From Eublepharis macularius (Eukaryota > Chordata > Lepidosauria > Squamata > Eublepharidae), in contig NC_072790.1 of NCBI RefSeq assembly GCF_028583425.1, positions 160,264,397-160,328,396 on the forward strand: a DNA stretch of 64,000 nucleotides, in the 5' to 3' direction. Below are positions 58,271 through 64,000 of this stretch, in pieces; the stretch's first letter is position 1, and the number at the start of each line of letters is the position of its first letter. The notes beneath the pieces are model-generated. The model was not told the origin of the DNA. It saw nothing but the letters and a program-made list of their open reading frames with translations, and searched no databases. A program made the position numbers and the translations under genes.

Positions 58271-58490
58271 GAGCCTGAATGGTGTAGTGGCTAGAGTGTT
58301 GGACTAGGATCTAGGAGACCCAGGTTTGAATCCCCACTTTACCATGAAACTATATCGGCCAGTTACACTTTCTCAGCTTAATCTACCTCACAGAGTTGTA
58401 GTGAGGATGGAATGGAAGCAAGGAAAAACAAGGTAAACTGCTTTGTGTCCCCACCGGGGAAAAAAGCAAGGTATAAATGAAGTAAAATAA
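58271..58490 (+). mobile_element. tRNA-derived SINE
   Basis: Head gagcctgaatggtgtagtgg with B-box-like ggtttgaatcccca. Body with ctacctcacagagttgtagt and tail gcaaggtataaatga. Confidence 0.75.
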
Positions 58491-58705
58491 GATAAAAGCA
58501 ACTGTTTAAAAATTCTGTGGATAAATGCCTCTTTTACAGTGCATGTCTTTCATAGGATTTTAGGAGAATTGTTAAAAGAGTTTCTACCCAGGGCAGTCTG
58601 TTGGCTGAAGTTATCATTTTAAAAAATGGTTTCAGTTGATGTTTTTAAATATTTTCATAAAAAGTAGGACTGACATATGCCTTACAATTTGCTTTTTTTA
58701 AAAAG

Positions 58706-58837
58706 CCTTGGCTACAGTTGAAGATTTCCAGATTCGTCCTCACATGCTTTATGTGCACTCTTACAAGGCTCCCACTTTTTGTGACTATTGTGGAGAGATG
58801 CTCTGGGGCTTGGTACGACAAGGATTGAAATGTGAAG
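58706..58837 (+). CDS. PRKD3: PRKD3 exon 4: first C1 domain, N-terminal part
   Basis: 132 nt, acceptor ctttttttaaaaag ending 58705, donor aag|GTAAGT at 58838, phase 1 in and out. It encodes the rest of Ala144 to Glu187 and the first base of Gly188. Metal-binding residues of the first C1 zinc finger are visible: His156, Cys169, Cys172 and Cys186 ([20 protein letters not shown]). This C1a domain binds diacylglycerol or phorbol ester and brings the kinase to Golgi and plasma membranes. The finger is split by intron 4 between Cys186 and Cys189. Confidence 0.95.
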
Positions 58838-59799
58838 GTAAGTTTGTCCAGAACAGTGAACTTTCAGAATGAGACATTGTCTATTAAAAGCCTTCAGAGA
58901 ATAGTGCACATTTCTAGTTTACAGGAGTGACTTTGCCTATGTTCTTGCATTACATAATAATAGACAGATATAACTTCCTACATTACTTTATTTCAAAAAT
59001 TAGAGGGTTTTTTTTTGTTTCAGAGAAGTCTTACAAAGTTAGCAACTATTTTTTCAGAATATTGGTCCCCCTCTGTCAAGCAAATAAGTTGGTTTCACAG
59101 AGATGCTTAGGCTTGATCCTAAGACTGTTTATAAGGTTCAGCATATGCAAAGATCAGTGCCATTGCAATATCAGAAGCAATGTCGTTACACCAGTACAGA
59201 AGGTGCAGATTTTTAGGACTAAAATGTCTGTAAAAGGGTTTCTCTTTTATGTCTCAGCTTTTTAGAGTTAATGAGGAAAATTCCAGATGGGGATCTCTGA
59301 CTGTGTAGCCTTTGCTAATTTGGTTGCAGCAGCTTCTTTAACACTCCTGTCAACTGACTGTTGTCCAGATATTATTTACCCAAGTCTTCTTGCCTGTTGG
59401 CTTATGCTGAACTTCCGTGATTCTAGTGAAGCCAGGAATACATTGTTTAGATAGTCTGCTGGGGAAAGAGAGGTGAGGAAGATCAACAGCAATGTGAATT
59501 GCATAATAGGCCCTGTTTTCTGGCTTTAGCTAGGGTGAAGCAAGGTCAAAAAAGCAAGTATTGAGGCCAAAAAATTCTGCATAGTGTCAAGGGTTTACCG
59601 TTAATTACACCACTACTGCAGTATTATAAAGTGACGATTAAAATTTAAAATGACAGAGTTAACTTTCCTGTATTTTTGAGTTGATCTGTATTTTCTGAAA
59701 ATGTGACACTGCACATTTCAATAATATTAGTAAATAAGTTATTTTACCTCTCTCTTCCTCCCCTGCCCACCTACTCTTTCCTCATACTAATTTTGTTAG
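58838..59799. other. PRKD3 intron 4, no recognised feature
   Basis: 962-bp intron with canonical GT-AG ends. I see no repeat or RNA gene. Confidence 0.6.
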
Positions 59800-59957
59800 G
59801 GTGTGGATTAAACTACCACAAGCGATGCGCCTTCAAGATTCCAAACAACTGCAGTGGAATGAGAAAGAGGCGTTTGTCCAATGTTTCTTTACCAGGAGCA
59901 GCACTTTCAGTCCCAAGATCAGCACAAACTGAATACACAGCTTTGACCACAGAGGAG
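59800..59957 (+). CDS. PRKD3: PRKD3 exon 5: first C1 domain, C-terminal part and linker
   Basis: 158 nt, acceptor cta..ttttgttag ending 59799, phase 1 in and 0 out. It encodes Gly188-Glu240, completing the C1a finger with Cys189, His194, Cys197 and Cys205 ([17 protein letters not shown]). The spacing is therefore H-x12-C-x2-C-x13-C-x2-C-x4-H-x2-C-x7-C, the canonical C1 pattern. The linker [12 protein letters not shown] follows. The donor gag|GTATTT is weak beyond the GT but falls where PRKD3 similarity ends; without splicing the frame would reach a stop after 17 codons (60009-60011). The next exons lie beyond the window. Confidence 0.92.
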
Positions 59958-61164
59958 GTATTTAATGCCCCCTTGAGGAGAAAAAAAATACTTTACAACC
60001 AAATTGCCTAAACTACTGCCACATTTCCTAGTGTGTAACCCTGACACCTGCTTACCTTCAGTATGTGGATTTCTAGAACTTCTTGTCTAGACACGGATCT
60101 AATTTGATCAATTCATCAGTTTAATAGCTTTACAACTAAATTTCAATACTGTAATTTAGTCCTGCAGAGTTTGTTTGTGTAACTTTTCATTTACTTTTCT
60201 GGGTTTTTTTAAAAACAGAAAAGTGGTATATAAAAATAGCAAAACAAAAACAGTATGGTATTTACGCAAAAGAAAGGCAACCCTGAATGTAAGAGAACCC
60301 ACTTAAAAGTGTTATACACACACAAAGTATATTACTGGACATAACAGTAACTTGTATGTGAATGCAAAACTATCCCCTCTTTTTTAAATGAGATATCTGG
60401 GGGTGAACTTAGTCTTGCATTTGAGTAAATACTGTATACCATTTAAATAGTTTAAACTTGTGAAGCAATGATCACGAGTGCATTTGATCATGTGCAGAGA
60501 ACCCACAGGAATATTCACTTAGCCACTAAGTAGTTAGTATTAAGTATAGAGCCCACTAGGAAAGTCTGTCTGTCCTTTTAAATTTCTTAAGTAATTTTAA
60601 GTAAGATGATACCAACAAAAGGGCCAACTCCCCAGTAATCTGTTTTGCTTCTAACTTTGGGAGTAACCAATGATGGGTCTCTGAAGATCTGAAACTAGGA
60701 AGGTTTGTGTGGAAGTATATGAACTTTCAGATTTATTTATTTATTGTCAGTCCCAGACCTGTTAGGGCTTAAAACATAAAACCAGCACTTTGCATTTCCC
60801 ATGGGGGGAGGAATCAAACATGATATTTGGAGAAGTTATAGTTGCAAAATATATTTGTTCTTGCTTATACCATTTATGACTTGTGGCTATTGATCTTCTT
60901 TAAAATGTGACAGTTTAAAAAGTATACTTCAATACTACCTGGAATGTGACAAGTAGAAAGAACTTGTATCTTGACATCTTTTTTGCAGGTAGACTCTGTT
61001 AATTTGCTAAGTAAAAGTATTAAAAGTCAACACCTTAAAAATTAGCTTCCAGATTAGAAGATGTGACTTGCGGGCAGGTTTAAAACATGATATCTCAGCA
61101 GAGCCTTGTTAGAAAATGTATTGAATAGTTTGAGTTTTATGTGTAGTAATATGATGATTTATAT
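59958..61164. other. PRKD3 intron 5 start, no recognised feature
   Basis: AT-rich intron with a short tttatttattta run near 60732. No coding exon found. Confidence 0.45.
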
Positions 61165-61200
61165 ATTGTTAAAGGCTTTCACGGCCGGAGAACGATGGTT
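61165..61200. mobile_element. Tail of the first foldback family, cut by DIRS-2
   Basis: attgttaaaggctttcacgg through cgatggtt matches the one-sided tail at 56029-56060 and, inverted, 23896-23930. It stops exactly where DIRS-2 begins. Confidence 0.75.
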
Positions 61201-61623
61201 CATCTTCGTTCTTCTGCGCCTCCACACATGGACTGCGCAGCCGCCAGCCGCCGGAAGATTTTTCATCGCTTTCCTCAGCTCCGAAGGGGCCATTGGGCAC
61301 GCGCCTCAGTGACCATTTCCCGCCCAAACAGTCACATGTCCCAACAGTGACCAACGGCCCCTTCCCTCAGTTCTCTTCTAGCCGCCGCTAGAAGGGAACG
61401 TCTGCTTCGCAGCTCCGTGCTTTATAGTGATTGCTTGCTTCGTGATTGATTATTTCGGTATTGACTTGGATTTCGGACTAGACTTACTCTTCTTCTGACT
61501 GATTTGGACGGACTTTGGACTATTGACTCGGTATATTGGATATATACCGAGTATATTGGATATATACCGAGTATATTGACTCGGACTGTTATTCGACGAC
61601 GTGTATTGCTGAACCCCTCAAAC

Positions 61624-63801
61624 ATGGCCTCTAAGGCCTTATTCAAGCACTGTGCTCAGTGCCAGATGAAGATGGCCCAAACGGATGGGCATGATCTGTG
61701 CCTTTTTTGCCTTGGGGAGGGTCATATTGTCCCAACGTGTAAGATCTGCCAGAAGTTTACCCATAAGGCCAGACAGGAGAGGTCTGCGTGCTTGAAGGCA
61801 TCACTGTGGCAGAAAGTGTTGGATGAAGAGGAGATTCCCAGACCCCCTTCGGTGGTGGGAAAAACTCCATTGTCCTCCCCAAAGGCTGCCCTTAGCTCCT
61901 CGGCCAAACGGCATTCACGAGTGGGCTCTGTGGCCTCTGCTAAGTCGGTGTCAACATCTTGACCGGCGAGTATAGCAGTATCAAAAGCGGGTTCACAAGT
62001 GGCGATGTCTCCGAAATCGCCGAGAGAAAGGGCGTCGTCGAAGTTGGATCCGAAGAAGTCGGTTTCGGGATCGGATCCGATGGAGTCGGATCCTACCTGC
62101 CTGTCGGCTCCGATGCCAGATCCGAAGGCTACTGCGGTTCTGAGACCACACACCGCTGGCAAAAAGTCTTCCACCAAGAGGGCGTCGGATCCGAGAGCCA
62201 GCTCGGAGCCGCCGTCGAAGAAGCCGAAGAAGTCCAAACATCGACACTCTCTGTCCCCACGGCGCAAGTCTGCTGATGAGGTGGTGCTAGTATCTCCACG
62301 CACGCCTTCCCCTCATCTGAACTCACCAGACCGTTCTGCTCCGGAGGAAGTGCCGGATCTGGGTGCGTATGTCGTGGTCTCGAGTGAGCATCGTTCCCCG
62401 TCACTGGAACCGAGCCCGGCTGCCCCTCGTCGGATCCGACGCACACCCAGAGAGCGCTCGTCCTCGTCGCCAGCTTCCTCCACTCGGAGTCGACTCCCTT
62501 TCTCCGATGTGGAAAGTGTCGGTTCCGAGCATTTCTTGGCATCACGACACCAGCAGGCCTCCTATATTCCACCTGCATACCATTGCCAATGGAAGGGGGC
62601 CCCTGCGGGGTATGACTCCTCGGATCCGAGGCCATCAACATCCAGGCAGCGTGAGTGGCTACCTCCACCGTTTCCAGCTGATGAGGTGTCGGCTCCTGTT
62701 TCTGATGAGGAGGAGGATGCTGTTGACTACGAGTATTGCTCTGATTCCTTGTCGGAACCGTCTCCAGATGACAATGTGGCTCCCAGTACGAGTTCCCCTT
62801 ATGAGGACCTCCGTATCTACGCCGACCAGATGGCCCGTATGGCAAAGGCGTTGGAGATTGATATTTCTTCGGCCACGCCTAAGACGAAGGACAAGCTCCT
62901 GTGTCGCATCTATGGTGACAATCCAGCTACGGTGGGTTTCCCTATGTTGGAGGGCGTGGAGGAGATAGTGGAGAAGGTGTGGAAGGTGCCTTCAGATCTG
63001 CCAGCTACATCGAAGTGGATTGAGCAGATGTACAAAATCAAGCAAGGCACGTGGCAGTTGCTTGTCAAACATCCTCCACCTTCATCCCTGATTGCCGAGG
63101 AAATCCAGCACCGATGGTCAGGTTCCTCTTCCGTCCCGCCAGACAAGGAGGGGAAGAAGATGGACGCCCTGGGCAGACGCCAGTACTCCATCTCGGCTCT
63201 AGCCCTCCGTATAGCCAACTACCAAACCATCATGGCTGGCTATCAGTTGTACCTGTGGGAGAAGCTGACGTCTTATGTCGCTGACTTGCCTGCAGATAAG
63301 AAGGTGGTGGTGTCCCTGCTGCGGAACGAAGCCATTTGCGTTTCAAAGCAGCAGATGAATGTGGGGAGCCATGCAGCTGATACTGCGGCCCATGGTATGT
63401 CGTCAGCGGTGATCCTGAGACGGCACTCTTGGCTCCAGTCGACGGCTCTCCCGCAGGAGGTGAAGACCAAAATTGAAAATCTGCCCTTTGAAGGGGATTC
63501 CCTCTTCTCAAGCACCGCGGATGAGGCGCTGAAGAAGAAGGAGGAGGATAGGCAGACGGCTCGGTCGTTGGGAGTGACCTCGGCAGACAGGTCTGCTTTT
63601 AAGCCACGGTACCCTACGAGATACAACCTGTACCAGTACCATGGAAGATACCAGCAACGTCCTTACTTCCAGCATTATCCTGCTACTCAGCGCCATTACG
63701 CTCCTGCACAGCAACCCAAGAGGCGTAGGCCTTTCAAGCCCCGTCCATCTCAGCCTCCTGCTCAGCAAAAAGATCCGCAAGGAGCAGGGAGGCAATTCTG
63801 A
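61624..63801 (+). pseudogene. DIRS-2 gag with one in-frame TGA
   Basis: 726 codons in a single frame, interrupted only by TGA at 61960-61962. The first part (112 codons) has a Cys/His cluster, C10-x2-C13-x12-C26-x2-C29-x4-H34-x4-C39-x2-C42, probably zinc-binding. The second part is Ser/Pro-rich, then has a conserved helical region (ALRIANYQTIMAGYQLYLWE, about 63205-63264) and a basic C-terminus (KRRRPFKPR). The C-terminal domain of LAP2-alpha derives from a DIRS-like gag, but the RT that follows shows this is transposon sequence. An ATG at 61999 could restart translation after the TGA (600 codons). Confidence 0.8.
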
Positions 63802-64000
63802 CGGGATGAACCAGTCACAGCCCTGACTTTCTCGGACAGGCTGAAGCCTTTCCTATTTGAATGGGAGTCAATAACATCTGACTCATGGGTCTTAACGATT
63901 GTGAACAAAGGATATGGGCTGGAATTCACTGAACTGCCTAGGTGTATCTCACCGTTAAGGTCTGTGAATAATACCATGGCTGAGCTAGAGGATGAGATCA
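63802..64000 (+). CDS. DIRS-2 pol start (RT N-terminus), truncated by window
   Basis: Open frame continuing in the same frame as gag directly after the TGA at 63799-63801. GRLKPFLFEW-type sequence (from about 63832) and NKGYGLEFTELP correspond to GGRLQSFNRIWEE and SQGYVIEFKSLPP at the RT start of DIRS-1. No stop is seen to the window end. No obvious ATG sits at its start, so expression by readthrough or reinitiation is implied. Confidence 0.7.

Larger units (their letters stand above)
13100..64000 (+). other. PRKD3: PRKD3 gene, 5' portion (exons 1-5)
   Basis: Gene-level entry. A CpG-island exon 1, then exon 2 with the start codon and three further coding exons, join in frame to encode residues 1-240 of a protein kinase D. 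I chose PRKD3 over PRKD1/PRKD2 because the N-terminus (short MSSNESSPPS start, SARLSNGS-type motif, LTNSRGSVH) and the segment [12 protein letters not shown] match what I know of PRKD3. The second C1 domain, PH domain and kinase domain must lie beyond 64000. Most transposons between 13.2 and 64 kb are intronic. Confidence 0.9.
61201..64000 (+). mobile_element. DIRS-type retrotransposon (DIRS-2), left part
   Basis: 5' terminal region 61201-61623 (CpG-rich, with a 23-bp tandem repeat of the ggatatataccgagtatatt type at about 61529-61580), then gag (61624-63801) and the start of RT. The rest lies outside the window. Gag is open apart from one stop, so this copy is much younger than DIRS-1, and its terminal sequence differs, indicating a distinct subfamily. 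It lies in PRKD3 intron 5 in the sense orientation. Confidence 0.85.

Noticed and set aside
61504..63801. A LAP2-alpha-like host gene
   Set aside because: The resemblance reflects the DIRS gag origin of that host domain. Here the frame is followed by RT sequence and sits in a transposon in intron 5.

Overview
This window is vertebrate nuclear DNA, almost certainly from a squamate reptile. The evidence is the repeat mix: a BovB LINE, 5S-rRNA-headed SINEs with a BovB-type tail, CR1 and L1 LINEs, two DIRS-type tyrosine-recombinase retrotransposons, many hAT elements and foldback repeats. No bacterial or viral genome organisation is present.

The only host gene I can support is PRKD3 (protein kinase D3), on the + strand. 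About 12.7 kb of intergenic sequence leads to a CpG-rich promoter and non-coding exon 1 (about 12.7-13.5 kb; donor GTGAGT at 13206). Coding exons follow at 19439-19729, 56513-56651, 58706-58837 and 59800-59957. They join in frame (phases 0, 1, 1, 0) to give the first 240 residues: the Ser/Pro-rich N-terminus, the ubiquitin-like region and the complete first C1 zinc finger. Intron 2 is about 36.8 kb and packed with transposons. The rest of the gene lies beyond 64000.

Layout: 1-598 end of a hAT-like element; 1642-1830 5S SINE; 3074-8540 DIRS-1 (minus strand) with inverted terminal repeats and an internal complementary region; 11114-11862 hAT; 12.7-13.5 kb PRKD3 promoter and exon 1; 15250-15509 hAT MITE; 19.4-19.7 kb exon 2; 19.8-22.0 kb old LINE tail broken by a SINE and by a 1.1-kb GC-rich insert; 22.0-24.9 kb BovB interrupted by a 762-bp foldback; 25.2-27.5 kb CR1; 30.9 kb foldback; 34.3-35.5 kb LINE fragments; 38.5 kb half MITE; 44.1-44.8 kb GC-rich DNA element; 46.6-49.7 kb L1 with a 5S SINE; 53.6-56.3 kb run of hAT elements and nested repeats; 56.5-60 kb exons 3-5 with SINEs and a hAT; 61.2-64.0 kb a younger DIRS-2 (plus strand), cut by the window end.

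The most interesting signal is a set of foldback elements from two sequence families. They carry a hammerhead-ribozyme-like core (CTGANGA, stem II, GAAA) and, in the three intact cases, exactly 12-bp target-site duplications. They look like Penelope-like retroelement products. Also notable are the DIRS-1 internal complementary region, which matches both outer termini, and DIRS-2, whose gag and pol share one frame interrupted by two TGA-C stops. Coordinates and motif readings were made by eye; no database search or folding was run.
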